In this document: piece after piece, positions 9,032 to 16,977 of the stretch
Numbering within the stretch: position 1 is the first letter of the stretch
Layout of the letters: every line of letters starts with the position of its first letter
NCBI RefSeq assembly: GCF_013410345.1
Contig: NZ_JACCFJ010000001.1
Location: forward strand, 1,364,001-1,428,000
Source: Saccharopolyspora hordei
Lineage (GTDB): Bacteria > Actinomycetota > Actinomycetes > Mycobacteriales > Pseudonocardiaceae
Reading direction: 5' to 3'
DNA length: 64,000 bases
Notes under the pieces: generated by a model
The model's input: only the letters and a program-made list of their open reading frames with translations
Told to the model about the DNA's origin: nothing
The model's database searches: none
Program-made: the position numbers and the translations under genes

Positions 9032-10309
9032 TCAGGCGACGCCGCAGCGGCGGATCGCGAGCAGGGCGTAGGCGCGGGCTGCCTGCTCCAGCTCGCTGAT
9101 CGCGACGTGCTCGTCGTGGGCGTGCGCGTAGCGGATGTCGCCGGGGCCGTACTGGAGCGTCGGGATCCCGGCGCCCGCGTAGAGCCGCAGGTCGGTGCCG
9201 TACGGCGCGCCCACCGCGGCGGGTCGGGGCCCGCCGGCCGCGACCACGGCGTCCTGGGTCTCGGGGAGCAGCGGGTGTCCCTCGGGCAGGCGGCCGCTGG
9301 CGAAGGTCCCGCCGGGCCAGCTGACCTGGACCGGGTGCTCCGCCAGCCACGGGTCGGCGGCGCACGCGTCGGCGATGGCCTGGGCGAACTCGGCCTTGGC
9401 GTCTTCGATCGACTCGCCGATCCGGACGCCGTAGCGGCCCTCGGCGATCGCCAGGTCCGGCACCGTGCTGGCCCAGTCGCCGACCCGGGCCATGCCGATG
9501 GACAGCGGGTAGGGCACCTCCAGGTGCGCCACCAGCGGGTCGGGGTCGGCGTTGCGCCGGGCTTCCAGTTCGCGCAGCGCGGGCAGCAGGGCGGCGAGCT
9601 TGTCCAGCGCGTTGACGCCCCGGTACCGGGTGGACCCGTGCGTGCTCTGCCCGGTGATCTCGAGCCGGAAGGTGAGCGACCCGCCGTTGGCGGCGACGAC
9701 GGTGCCCGAGCTCGGTTCGGCCAGCACGCACGCCGCTCCGCGGTGTCCGCGCCGCAGCGTGGCGAAGGTACCGAGACCGCCGTCCTCCTCGCCGACGACG
9801 GTGTGCACGGCCAGCGGTCGGGCCAGCTCGATACCGGCGGTGCGCAGCGCCTGGAGCGCCCCGAAGACCGCGGCCAGCCCGCCCTTCATGTCGCAGGTGC
9901 CGCGCCCGGCGGCGATGCCGTCCTGCACGCGCAGGGTGTAGGGGTCGCGGTCCGGCCAGCGGTCGAGGTCACCGGGCGGCACGACGTCGGTGTGCCCGCA
10001 GAACACCAGCGCGGGCTCCTCGCCGTCGCCGAGCACGCCGACGCAGCCGTGTGCGGTGTCGCGCTCGGCCTCCTGCCCCGGGAAGCCGTCCTGCTCGGCG
10101 AGCTCGCGGACGTCGACGCGCCAGTGGTCGACCTCGTGGCCCAGTGAGCCGAGCCGGTCGGCGCACCACTGCTGCGCCTCGTGCTCGCCGGTGGTGCCGC
10201 CCACGCTGGGGATCGCGACGAGTTCGCGCAGGTCGCTGAGGATGCCGTCGAGGTCCACCGCGTCGAGCGCGCGACGTTCGAGTTCGGAGGGGGTCTGGCC
10301 GCTGTTCAC
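9032..10309 (-). CDS. M20-family metallopeptidase (ArgE/DapE-like)
   Basis: A 425-residue cytoplasmic zinc-dependent amidohydrolase of the M20 family (acetylornithine deacetylase / succinyl-diaminopimelate desuccinylase / peptidase). Metal and catalytic motifs are in order: VFCGHTDVVPPGD (first metal His, catalytic Asp), GRGTCDMKGGLAAV (bridging Asp), and VVGEEDGG (catalytic Glu pair). The dimerisation insert contains GSLTFRLEITGQSTHGST. I use GTG at 10309 because the sequence upstream of it in the frame overlaps the divergent usp gene; ATG 10360 is possible. The substrate cannot be told: context gives no lysine or arginine genes, so a dipeptidase or amidase role is equally likely. It is divergently arranged with the universal stress gene, 57 bases apart. 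Confidence 0.85.
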   Translation of the reverse strand: MNSGQTPSELERRALDAVDLDGILSDLRELVAIPSVGGTTGEHEAQQWCADRLGSLGHEVDHWRVDVRELAEQDGFPGQEAERDTAHGCVGVLGDGEEPALVFCGHTDVVPPGDLDRWPDRDPYTLRVQDGIAAGRGTCDMKGGLAAVFGALQALRTAGIELARPLAVHTVVGEEDGGLGTFATLRRGHRGAACVLAEPSSGTVVAANGGSLTFRLEITGQSTHGSTRYRGVNALDKLAALLPALRELEARRNADPDPLVAHLEVPYPLSIGMARVGDWASTVPDLAIAEGRYGVRIGESIEDAKAEFAQAIADACAADPWLAEHPVQVSWPGGTFASGRLPEGHPLLPETQDAVVAAGGPRPAAVGAPYGTDLRLYAGAGIPTLQYGPGDIRYAHAHDEHVAISELEQAARAYALLAIRRCGVA

Positions 10310-10366
10310 ATGTCGAGTGTGTCGCACGGGGGTAACGGGGCGGACCGCGCCCACTACCATCTCCGC

Positions 10367-10828
10367 GTGGCCGAAGGCGACAAGACCGAGCGTGAGTTCG
10401 AGATCGGCAAGGACGGGCTGGGCGGCATCGTCGTGGGCATGGACGGCAGCCCGGCGAGCTTCCACGCCGCGGCGTGGGCTGCTGGGCTGGCGCGGCGTGA
10501 GCGCGCCCGTCTGGTGCTGGTCTACGTCGAGGCGGTGGGCGGTGTCGCCTACTGGTCACCGATGGGCGTCGCAGTCGCCAGCGAGGCAGCCGAGAGCCTG
10601 GTGGAAGAGCTGAAGAAGGAGGTCGTGTCGCACCTGAAGTGGGTGGACATCGACTGGGACTTCGTCCACCACCGCGGCGACCCGGCCGTGGGCCTGGAGC
10701 AGGTCGCCGAGCAGTACCGCGCGGACCTCATCGTGGTGGGCCGCTCCCGACGCCGCGGAGGGCTCCTCGGCACGGTGCCCGCGACCCTCGTGGTCGAAGC
10801 GGTCCGCCCGGTCGTCGTCGTCCCCTGA
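10367..10828 (+). CDS. Universal stress protein (UspA family)
   Basis: A 153-residue single-domain UspA-like protein. It opens with a short charged leader and then GGIVVGMDGSPASFHAAAWA, the first strand and Asp of the fold. Near the end it has VVGRSRRRGGLLGTVPATLV, close to the G-x2-G-x9-G-(S/T) ATP-binding signature, then VRPVVVVP. Proteins of this type bind ATP and modulate persistence or stress responses in actinobacteria; the target here is unknown. The GTG at 10367 is preferred because the frame upstream overlaps the divergent peptidase gene. No clear Shine-Dalgarno site is visible, so the transcript may be nearly leaderless. Confidence 0.88.
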   Translation: MAEGDKTEREFEIGKDGLGGIVVGMDGSPASFHAAAWAAGLARRERARLVLVYVEAVGGVAYWSPMGVAVASEAAESLVEELKKEVVSHLKWVDIDWDFVHHRGDPAVGLEQVAEQYRADLIVVGRSRRRGGLLGTVPATLVVEAVRPVVVVP

Positions 10829-10919
10829 CCCACGAGCCCCAGCCGCCGAGCGCCGCGACCACGCACCAGCGCGTGACGACCACCGCCGGGAATGCCCTCT
10901 CCGTCCCTGCCCGAGTGCT

Positions 10920-10964
10920 TCACCGGCCACGGGGGCGCGAGTCAGCAGTAGGTGAAGGGCACCT
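10920..10964. repeat. Long direct repeat, copy A (left of IS30)
   Basis: TCACCGGCCACGG followed by a GCGCGAGTCAGCAG block and the start of the GTGAAGGGCACCT palindrome recurs at 12636-12679 with two differences. Weaker similarity extends about 90 bases further upstream in both copies (both contain GAGCCCC and ACCAGCGCG). The copies flank the IS30 element. Confidence 0.7.
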
Positions 10965-10998
10965 TCCGCCAACCCAGCTGGCGAGAGGTGCCCTTCAC
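10952..10998. repeat. GTGAAGGGCACCT palindromic element (1)
   Basis: GTGAAGGGCACCT (10952-10964) and AGGTGCCCTTCAC (10986-10998) are a perfect 13-bp inverted repeat. The loop holds a second small stem (CGCCA / TGGCG). Similar elements occur at 12324, 12667, 40467 and 56444. It may double as a terminator after usp. Confidence 0.85.
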
Positions 10999-11019
10999 GC
11001 CCGGCGGTTTCGGGGGGTC

Positions 11020-12293
11020 GTTGCAACGCGGTTGATCAATTGGTTTGGGTCAGGAGTTTAGTCAGGCGCTCGGCTGGGGTGTCCCAGCCGAGCGTTTTGC
11101 GTGGTCGGCGGTTGAGTTGGGCGGCGACGGCGGCGAGGTCGTCGGGGGTGTGGACAGAGAGGTCGCTGCCTTTGGGGAAGTACTGGCGGAGCAGGCCGTT
11201 GGTGTTTTCGTTGCTGCCGCGTTGCCAGGGCGAGTGAGGGTCGCAGAAGTAGACCGGGATGTTGGTGGCGAGGGTGAACTCGTGGTGGCGGCTCATCTCA
11301 GCGCCTTGGTCCCAGGTCAGGGACCGTTTCAGGTGGGTGGGCAGTGTCTGGATGGTGGTGATGAGGCCGTCGCGGACGGTTTCGGCGTCGTGTCGTTCTG
11401 GCAGGTGGACCAGCAGCACGTAGCGGGTGGTGCGCTCGACCAGTGTGCCGATCGCGGATGCCCCGCCGGCACCGAGGATCAGGTCACCTTCCCAGTGGCC
11501 GGGCACGGCCCGGTCCGCGACCTCGGCCGGGCGGTCGCTGATCATCAGCATCGGTGCGGTGAAGCGGGACTGGCGTTGCTCGGTGGTCCGGCGGGGTCGG
11601 CGCACCGTACGGCCGGTGCGCAGCGCCCGGGCCAGTTCACGACGCAGTCCGCCGCGACCTTGGACATAAAGGGCCTGGTAGATCGTCTCGTGGGTCACGT
11701 GCAGCTCCGGGCGGTCGGGATGGTCCCGGCGCAGCCGATGGCTGATCTGCTCCGGGCTGTACCGGTCGTCGAGCATGCCCTGCACCCGTTCACGCAATTC
11801 GGGATGGGCGGCGATCTTGCCGGTCTTCGGCCGGGCGCGGCGCGCCTCGGCGCGAGCCTGAGCGGCATAGGGCCGGTAGTCACCGCTACCGGGATGACTG
11901 TTGCGCCGCAGCTCCCGGCTGATCGTGCCAGGATCACGCCCCAGCTCGCCTGCGATGGCCCGCACACCCAGGCCGGCCCGACGCAGGTCAGCGATCACCA
12001 GCCGCTCGTCCTGAGACAAAAACCGGGACGACACCTCGGGCCGGGCACGAGCCGGAGGTGACGGCGGGGCGCAAGAACACGTGGTCCCACGCCCCGCCCG
12101 TCGGCCGAATCGCCACCGATACCCGGTCGTGCGGCTGACCCCCACGATCCGGCATGCCTCAACCGTGCCCACACCCCGCGCCACAAGATCAAAATAGACC
12201 TCGCGCTCAGCAAGCAACTTCTTACACCCCTGAGGCGACCTGTCCTGACGGATCTCGAACACCGCAACCCCTGAACAAATCAGGCGTTGCAAC
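11020..12293 (-). mobile_element. IS30-family insertion sequence, about 1.27 kb
   Basis: The element is bounded by inverted copies of GTTGCAACGC (11020-11029 and 12284-12293), inside which similarity continues imperfectly, as expected of IS30 terminal repeats. It carries one transposase gene filling nearly all of it. The exact outer boundary and the 2-bp target duplication expected for IS30 are not certain from the sequence. It is inserted in a repeat-rich intergenic region between usp and a pentapeptide gene. Confidence 0.85.
11036..12262 (-). CDS. IS30-family transposase
   Basis: A 408-residue DDE transposase. The N-terminal half has two helix-turn-helix regions: VEACRIVGVSRTTGYRWRFG near residue 40, then LGVRAIAGELGRDPGTISRE. 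The catalytic core shows GHWEGDLILG (first Asp), SLTWDQGAEM (second Asp), and NENTNGLLRQYFP (Glu), all intact. The end NRRPRKTLGWDTPAERL is diagnostic of IS30. The GTG at 12262 is chosen because AGGGG precedes it by five bases; the longer frame starting in the terminal repeat at 12292 is less likely. There is no frameshift or internal stop, so the element is probably active. Confidence 0.95.
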   Translation of the reverse strand: MFEIRQDRSPQGCKKLLAEREVYFDLVARGVGTVEACRIVGVSRTTGYRWRFGRRAGRGTTCSCAPPSPPARARPEVSSRFLSQDERLVIADLRRAGLGVRAIAGELGRDPGTISRELRRNSHPGSGDYRPYAAQARAEARRARPKTGKIAAHPELRERVQGMLDDRYSPEQISHRLRRDHPDRPELHVTHETIYQALYVQGRGGLRRELARALRTGRTVRRPRRTTEQRQSRFTAPMLMISDRPAEVADRAVPGHWEGDLILGAGGASAIGTLVERTTRYVLLVHLPERHDAETVRDGLITTIQTLPTHLKRSLTWDQGAEMSRHHEFTLATNIPVYFCDPHSPWQRGSNENTNGLLRQYFPKGSDLSVHTPDDLAAVAAQLNRRPRKTLGWDTPAERLTKLLTQTN

Positions 12294-12323
12294 CACCGCT
12301 AGAACCCGAGCTGAGTTGGCGAA

Positions 12324-12359
12324 AGGTGCCCTTCACGCCCTCGACGAGAGGTGCCCTTC
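12324..12359. repeat. Two right-arm copies of the GTGAAGGGCACCT element (2)
   Basis: AGGTGCCCTTCAC at 12324-12336 and AGGTGCCCTTC at 12349-12359 are same-orientation arms without a facing left arm nearby. The 12324 arm is preceded by GTTGGCGAA, resembling the loop of element 1 on the other side of the IS30 copy. Confidence 0.7.
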
Positions 12360-12635
12360 GCGCACTGCGGCTGAGGGGGCAGCCGCTGGGCACTTCGCTC
12401 GGGTCAGTGCGCTGTGGGCGGTCGTGAGGCGTGGTGGACGGTTTCGGTGCGCTCGTCGAACCGGCGGTGGAGACGGGTCGGGCGCGGGCGGGCTCGACAC
12501 GCCTGGCCGTCGTGGCCCCCGACCCGCGAGCCCCGTGCTGGCGACGCCACGACCACGGACCAGCGCGCACGGCGGCTGCCGCTGGCGGGTGTGACGGCCA
12601 CTGCCGAGGACGAGGTCTCCGCCCGCGCGAACGCC

Positions 12636-12679
12636 TCACCGGCCACGGGGCGCGAGTCAGCAGGAGGTGAAGGGCACCT
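12636..12679. repeat. Long direct repeat, copy B (right of IS30)
   Basis: This is the partner of 10920-10964; it ends in the left arm of another GTGAAGGGCACCT element. Two differences are visible over about 44 bases. Confidence 0.7.
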
Positions 12680-12735
12680 CTCGCCAGCCCAGTCGGCGAA
12701 AGTGCCCTTCCGGCGCCCGGCGAGAGGTGCCCTTC
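12667..12735. repeat. GTGAAGGGCACCT palindromic element (3)
   Basis: The left arm GTGAAGGGCACCT (12667-12679) is followed by two right arms, an imperfect AAGTGCCCTTC (about 12700-12710) and AGGTGCCCTTC (12725-12735). It therefore looks like an element with a duplicated right arm. Confidence 0.75.
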
Positions 12736-12972
12736 GCGCCTTGGGTGGGGGTGCCGGTCGCGCACTTCGGTCGGGGGCACAGCGGGTGTGCACCGTGCTC
12801 CTCACCAGCGCGTTGTGACGGGGTGGGCGGCTCGATCCGGTCGTCGGACCGGCGCGGTCGGCGGTTGGTCGTTGGTCGGGGTGCGACGCCGGTGCGGTCC
12901 GGGCGCGGGGCTGTCCGGGTGTTCGGGGTGGTGTGGGCGCCGGGCGCCGGGGGTGCGTGGCACGGTGGGGGG

Positions 12973-13566
12973 ATGACGGACGTGGTGGTGGGTGAGGACT
13001 TCCGGGACGCGGTGCTGACGGACCAGGAGTGGGAAGGTCGGTCGTTCGAGCGCTGCGACTTCACCGACGCGGACCTGACCGGGCTGAGCACCCGCAACTG
13101 CGTGTTCACCGAGTGCGTCTTCACCGGGGCGGACCTCAACGACTCGACGCACGTCGCCACCGCGTTCCGGTCCTGCACGTTCGAGCGCACCGTGTTCGGG
13201 AAGTCCACGTTGGACGGATCCAGCCTGCTGGGGTCGAGCTTCGTGGACTGCCGCCTGCGCGCGTGGCGGCTGCGCGAGACGGACCTGACGCTGGTGGGCA
13301 TGGGGCGCGCCGATCTCCGGGGCCTGGACCTGCGCGGGATCCGGTTCCGCGAAGCCAACCTGACCGACTGCGACCTGCGTCGCTGCGACCTCCGCGAGGC
13401 GGACTTCACCGGTGCCCGTCTGCGCGGCGCGCGCTTGGCCGAGGCGGACCTGCGGGACGCCAGGCTCGACGCGGACGCCCTGGTCCAGGCGAACCTGCGC
13501 GGCGCCCGCGTCGACACCGTCCTCGCCCTCTCCTTCGCCGCGGCCCACGGCCTGCGCATCGACTGA
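12973..13566 (+). CDS. Pentapeptide-repeat protein
   Basis: A 197-residue protein made almost wholly of A(D/N)LXX-type repeats, for example CDFTDADLTGLSTRNCVF, NLTDCDLRRCDLREADF and LRGARLAEADLRDARLDADA. Such repeats fold into a right-handed quadrilateral beta-helix. Some members (MfpA, Qnr) mimic DNA and protect gyrase; most have no known role. The ATG at 12973 follows GGTGGGGGG. There is a break in repeat regularity in the middle (about residues 55-95). No signal peptide or membrane segment is present. It stands alone between the repeat-rich region and a gene-poor stretch, so context does not help. A gyrase link is only a possibility. Confidence 0.85.
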   Translation: MTDVVVGEDFRDAVLTDQEWEGRSFERCDFTDADLTGLSTRNCVFTECVFTGADLNDSTHVATAFRSCTFERTVFGKSTLDGSSLLGSSFVDCRLRAWRLRETDLTLVGMGRADLRGLDLRGIRFREANLTDCDLRRCDLREADFTGARLRGARLAEADLRDARLDADALVQANLRGARVDTVLALSFAAAHGLRID

Positions 13567-14157
13567 CCGCGCAGCGGATCGGTGCTCCTCCTGCTGCTGG
13601 GGCTGGAGCGCTTCGCGGGTGAGCTGAGGTCACCGGTCTGCGCCGCCGGCCCGGTCGACACCGGTCATCCTGCCCGTCCTGGTCTTCGAGGACCCGTCCA
13701 CGGTCGTCGCGCAGTTCCCGGGCCTCCGTGCTGGGACGCACCGAGCCAGCTCCGCTGCGACCCGGCGTCACACGGGGACGACCGCTCCGGCTGCGGAGCC
13801 CGCGGGGCACGGGGCCTCTCGGCCACCGGTCGGCTTCGGGACTGCCCGTGAAGCCCAGGACAGCACGGCGATCTGGCAGGACACGCCGCCGCGCGCCGAG
13901 GAGGTCGCCTTGGGCGCGACCGGTGAGCCGTTCGAGGTCGGACGATCCGTCCCGTCTCTGGCTCCCGAGACCTCGACGGTTGCGAGCAGCGCGCGACGTC
14001 GCGGTGTGGGCGGCCGGCTCGGGACCACCCGCCGTCCGCTCACCGGCACCGCGTTCACCGCGTACCCGAGCGCGTGGTCAGGGCTGCGTGCTCTCGCGCT
14101 CGGCTGCCGTGAGGCACCCGGCTCACTGCTGGGAGACGGGAGCGGGTCCGAACGGAA
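13567..14157. other. Intergenic stretch without recognisable gene
   Basis: About 590 bases between the pentapeptide gene and the terminator of the large minus-strand gene. Frames here are short or compositionally odd. I see no RNA gene or mobile-element signature. Confidence 0.5.
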
Positions 14158-14188
14158 GAGGGGCACCTGCGGGTCGCAGGTGCCCCTC
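14158..14188 (-). terminator. Perfect hairpin terminator of the YezG/TNT gene
   Basis: GAGGGGCACCTGCG (14158-14171) pairs perfectly with CGCAGGTGCCCCTC (14175-14188) over a 3-base loop, 12 bases beyond the stop of the minus-strand gene. Its GGGGCACCT core resembles, but is distinct from, the dispersed palindromes. Confidence 0.85.
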
Positions 14189-14200
14189 CGTGTCTCCGGG

Positions 14201-16681
14201 TCACTCCATGGGCGGGCGCTCGGTGGCCGGCATCTCCGCCAGCGTGCCGTCCGCCAGGAGGTCGTTGATCGACCCCGGCAGCACGAACGCCGTGCCACCG
14301 CCCGGCTGCTCGAACCACGGGACCGCCGTGCCGCGCAGCGCCTGCACCGGGCGCTGGACGCGGTAGGCGAAGTACGAGCGGTTCGCCCACTGCGGCGGGA
14401 GCGAGCGGTGCGTGTACGGCGTCCGCATCGCGTAGACCACGTTGCCGTTCGGCTCACCGAAGCGGTCCACCTCGGTGCCGGGCTGCAGCATGATCACGCG
14501 CCGGTCCCGGTACAGCGTCAGCGGCGGTTCGCCGTTGAGCGGCTGGATCTGCTGGCCACCGGGCTGCTGGGCGCCGGGCTGCTGGCCACCGGCCTGCGGC
14601 GGGCGCGGCGGCGCGGGCGGCGGACCCTGCCGGTGCGGCCCGGCCATGCCGGGGCCACCGGGGCCGGGACGGCGCTCCGCGCCACCCACCGGGCCGGGAG
14701 CGCCCTGCGGTGCCGGGGCACCGCTGTCGCGGCGCGGCTGGCGCTTCGGCAGCGGCGGCATGCCACCCGGTCCACCGGCCGGCGGCTGCTGCACGGGCTG
14801 GCCGAGCGGCGGCGACGGCGGGGCCGCGGGCGGTGCCGGGCGGTCCAGGTGCGGCGGCTGCTGGAGGCGGGTCGCCTCGTCGCCGCGCTGGGGAGCGTCG
14901 TGCTGGATCGGTGGTTCCGGCGGAGCGCTCGGCGGCGTCGGGTCCTGGTTCGCGGTGAACAGCGGGTTCGGGGCCGGCGGCTGTTCGGGTGCCCGCTGCG
15001 GCTCCGGTCTTTCCGGTGCCGGCTGGGGCTCGTCGGCCGGCTGCGGGACCTCGGCCTCCGGCGCGCGCTGCGGCGACTCCGGCTCCGGGACCCGCTGCGG
15101 CAGCTCCGCGTCGGGCGCTCGCTGGGGCTCCTCGGCCGGCTGTGGCACCTCGGCCTCCGGCGCGCGCTGCTCCGCCTCGGGGGCCTGCTGCGGCACCTCG
15201 GCCTGCGGCTCCGCCTGCGGGACCTCGGCCTGCTCCGCCCGGACGCTCGGCTCGGGCGCCTGCGGGACTGGCACGGGGCTGTCCAGGAGCAGGCTGCCGA
15301 GCAGGTAGGCGGCCGCGTCGTCGACGCGGGCGAACCGCACGTCCTCGCGGTCGGCGCCGCTCGTGACGACCCAGTCCGCGCCGTCCTGGACCAGGCAGCG
15401 GGCGTCGTCGCTGCGGCTGCCGACCCGGTACCGGTCGCTGGCCACCTGGTAGCCGGTGAGCCGGTCGTGCAGCGCGGCCAGCACTTCCTGGGTGTCGGGC
15501 AGCTCCTCGTCCTCGGCGAGCACGTGCCGCGACCCGCCGGTCGGCTCGGCCTCGTCCTCGGTGGTCACCGGCTCCTCGGCGACCTCCTGGGGGGCGGCCG
15601 CGTGACCCGGGTCCTCGGCGAGGCCGGGCGGCTCCTCGGTCACCTCGTCCGCGGGGGCCTCGGCCTGCGGCTGCTCAACGCTGTCCTCGGGCTGGTCGAG
15701 CAGTTCGCTGACGGCCGCGTCGCGGGTCGCGTCGTCGACCTCGGCCAGCTGGAAGCCGCGGCCGCGGATGTGCGCGAGGAACGCGCTCTCCGGCGGGACC
15801 CCGTACTGGGCCAGGTAGAAGGCGATCGCGCCCGGCCACAGCCAGACCCCGTCGGTGTGCCAGGTGCTCGGCACGACGGCGGGGTGCTCCGGGTCGAGCT
15901 GGTCCTCCTCGTTCTCGCGGGCGGCGAGCACGACCGGGGCGTTCTCCAGGTAGTGCCGCAGCTGGGCGATCTCCTCGGCGGGGACCGGCTCGCGCTCCGC
16001 GACCACCGGACGGCCCTGCTCGTCGAAGTCGTCGAAGGCGTTGGCCACCCGGAACCGGGTCGGTTCGGCGGCGTCGCGTTCCGGGGTGCCGGCAGCGGGC
16101 CCGGCGACGGGCGGTTCGGCGACGGGCGGTTCGGGGGCGGGCTGCTCGGCGACGGGCGGTTCGGGGGTGGCGGGTTCGGAGGCGGGCGCTTCGGCGGCCG
16201 GCGGCTCGACCGGCGCGTCGCCGAGCGGTGCCTCGGCGACCGGGGCGGTGCCGTCGACGCGCTCCCGCATCCAGTCCGGGATGTTCTCCTCTGCGCGCGG
16301 GAAGCGGCGCAGCTCGTCGACGTAGGCCGCGCGGGGCAGCGGGCGCTGCCACCCGGGCTCGGTGTCGAAGTTGATGTCGATGCGGTAGCTGGACGGGCGC
16401 TCGACCACGTACAGCGCGCTCAGCCAGGTCCCGACGTCGGGTCGGTACATGCCCTCGCGCAGGCTCTCGAAGATCTCCCGCAGCTCGGCGGGGGGCTCCA
16501 TGGACCGGGAACTGCCGTCCTGCGCGGTCACCTCACCCAGCAGGTCGTGGTACTCACCGGTGGCGCGGTACTCCACCGTGATCTCCTGCCAGTCCTCGGG
16601 AGCGCTCTGCAACAGCAGAACCCCGATCCTGCGGGCGATCTGCTCCTGCTCTTCCGGACTGATCGCTGTCGGACGCGACAT
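14201..16681 (-). CDS. Multidomain protein: YezG-like N-terminus, Pro/Glu-rich linkers, TNT-like C-terminus
   Basis: An 826-residue protein. Residues about 10-140 resemble YezG/DUF600 immunity proteins (QSAPEDWQEITVEY; SLREGMYRPDVGTWLSALY; RRFPRAEENIPDWM). Two unassigned globular stretches follow, about 205-345 (TDGVWLWPGAIAFYLAQYGV) and 395-480. A long proline/glutamine/glutamate-rich linker runs from about 480 to 715. The last 110 residues resemble the TNT domain (NAD+ glycohydrolase of mycobacterial CpnT): GTEVDRFGEPNGNVVYAM, then RSLPPQWANRSYFAYRV, then PWFEQPGGGTAFVLPGSI. The positions I recall as catalytic His (Y-H) and Gln (G-x-Q-Y) read F and A here, so activity is doubtful. ATG 16681 is chosen because GGGGGAGG lies nine bases upstream. 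There is no signal peptide. Context suggests a stand-alone gene. Confidence 0.75.
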   Translation of the reverse strand: MSRPTAISPEEQEQIARRIGVLLLQSAPEDWQEITVEYRATGEYHDLLGEVTAQDGSSRSMEPPAELREIFESLREGMYRPDVGTWLSALYVVERPSSYRIDINFDTEPGWQRPLPRAAYVDELRRFPRAEENIPDWMRERVDGTAPVAEAPLGDAPVEPPAAEAPASEPATPEPPVAEQPAPEPPVAEPPVAGPAAGTPERDAAEPTRFRVANAFDDFDEQGRPVVAEREPVPAEEIAQLRHYLENAPVVLAARENEEDQLDPEHPAVVPSTWHTDGVWLWPGAIAFYLAQYGVPPESAFLAHIRGRGFQLAEVDDATRDAAVSELLDQPEDSVEQPQAEAPADEVTEEPPGLAEDPGHAAAPQEVAEEPVTTEDEAEPTGGSRHVLAEDEELPDTQEVLAALHDRLTGYQVASDRYRVGSRSDDARCLVQDGADWVVTSGADREDVRFARVDDAAAYLLGSLLLDSPVPVPQAPEPSVRAEQAEVPQAEPQAEVPQQAPEAEQRAPEAEVPQPAEEPQRAPDAELPQRVPEPESPQRAPEAEVPQPADEPQPAPERPEPQRAPEQPPAPNPLFTANQDPTPPSAPPEPPIQHDAPQRGDEATRLQQPPHLDRPAPPAAPPSPPLGQPVQQPPAGGPGGMPPLPKRQPRRDSGAPAPQGAPGPVGGAERRPGPGGPGMAGPHRQGPPPAPPRPPQAGGQQPGAQQPGGQQIQPLNGEPPLTLYRDRRVIMLQPGTEVDRFGEPNGNVVYAMRTPYTHRSLPPQWANRSYFAYRVQRPVQALRGTAVPWFEQPGGGTAFVLPGSINDLLADGTLAEMPATERPPME

Positions 16682-16977
16682 GGGTGACATCCTCCCCCTC
16701 TCGACGAGGCAACCCGACTCCACCCCGCCAAGACGCTACTCGACGCGGGCCCGGCCATGTGCGTTGTGTGGGACTTCGGTTCCGTTGATCCAGGACACGT
16801 GCGCGCGTTCAAGATCCATGTCACCGCTTGCGGTGATCTCGTCACGAAAGAGTGCCTCGTCATCGCCTCGATGAACATCACACCACCAGGTGGAATGGAC
16901 CAGCGGTGGGCCGGCGGCGATCAGCGGTCGGGAAAACCAGTAGCGGTACACCCGTGCCAGAAGCGACAGTGGGGTGC

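Larger units (their letters stand above)
12294..12972. other. Repeat-rich intergenic region right of IS30
   Basis: About 680 bases with no credible gene. It contains a run of half and whole GTGAAGGGCACCT elements (12324-12359 and 12667-12735), and the second copy of the long direct repeat. The sequence reads like several rounds of local duplication. Confidence 0.6.

Noticed and set aside
14970..15250. Repeated GCC/GGC-rich motif suggesting a tandem DNA repeat
   Set aside because: It encodes the Pro/Gln/Glu linker of the YezG/TNT protein; codons vary between copies, so selection is on the protein.
16041..16200. GGCGGTTCGG-type repeats
   Set aside because: Also linker codons (Pro-Pro-Val-Ala-Glu type) of the same protein, not a mobile repeat.
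13910..16687. 925-codon plus-strand frame opposite the YezG/TNT gene
   Set aside because: Low-complexity Arg/Gly/Val composition with no motifs; the minus strand has a Shine-Dalgarno, recognisable domains and a terminator.
16691..16977. Short open frames in the lower-GC gap before the MFS gene
   Set aside because: No Shine-Dalgarno, no motif, and unusual codon use; probably promoter DNA.
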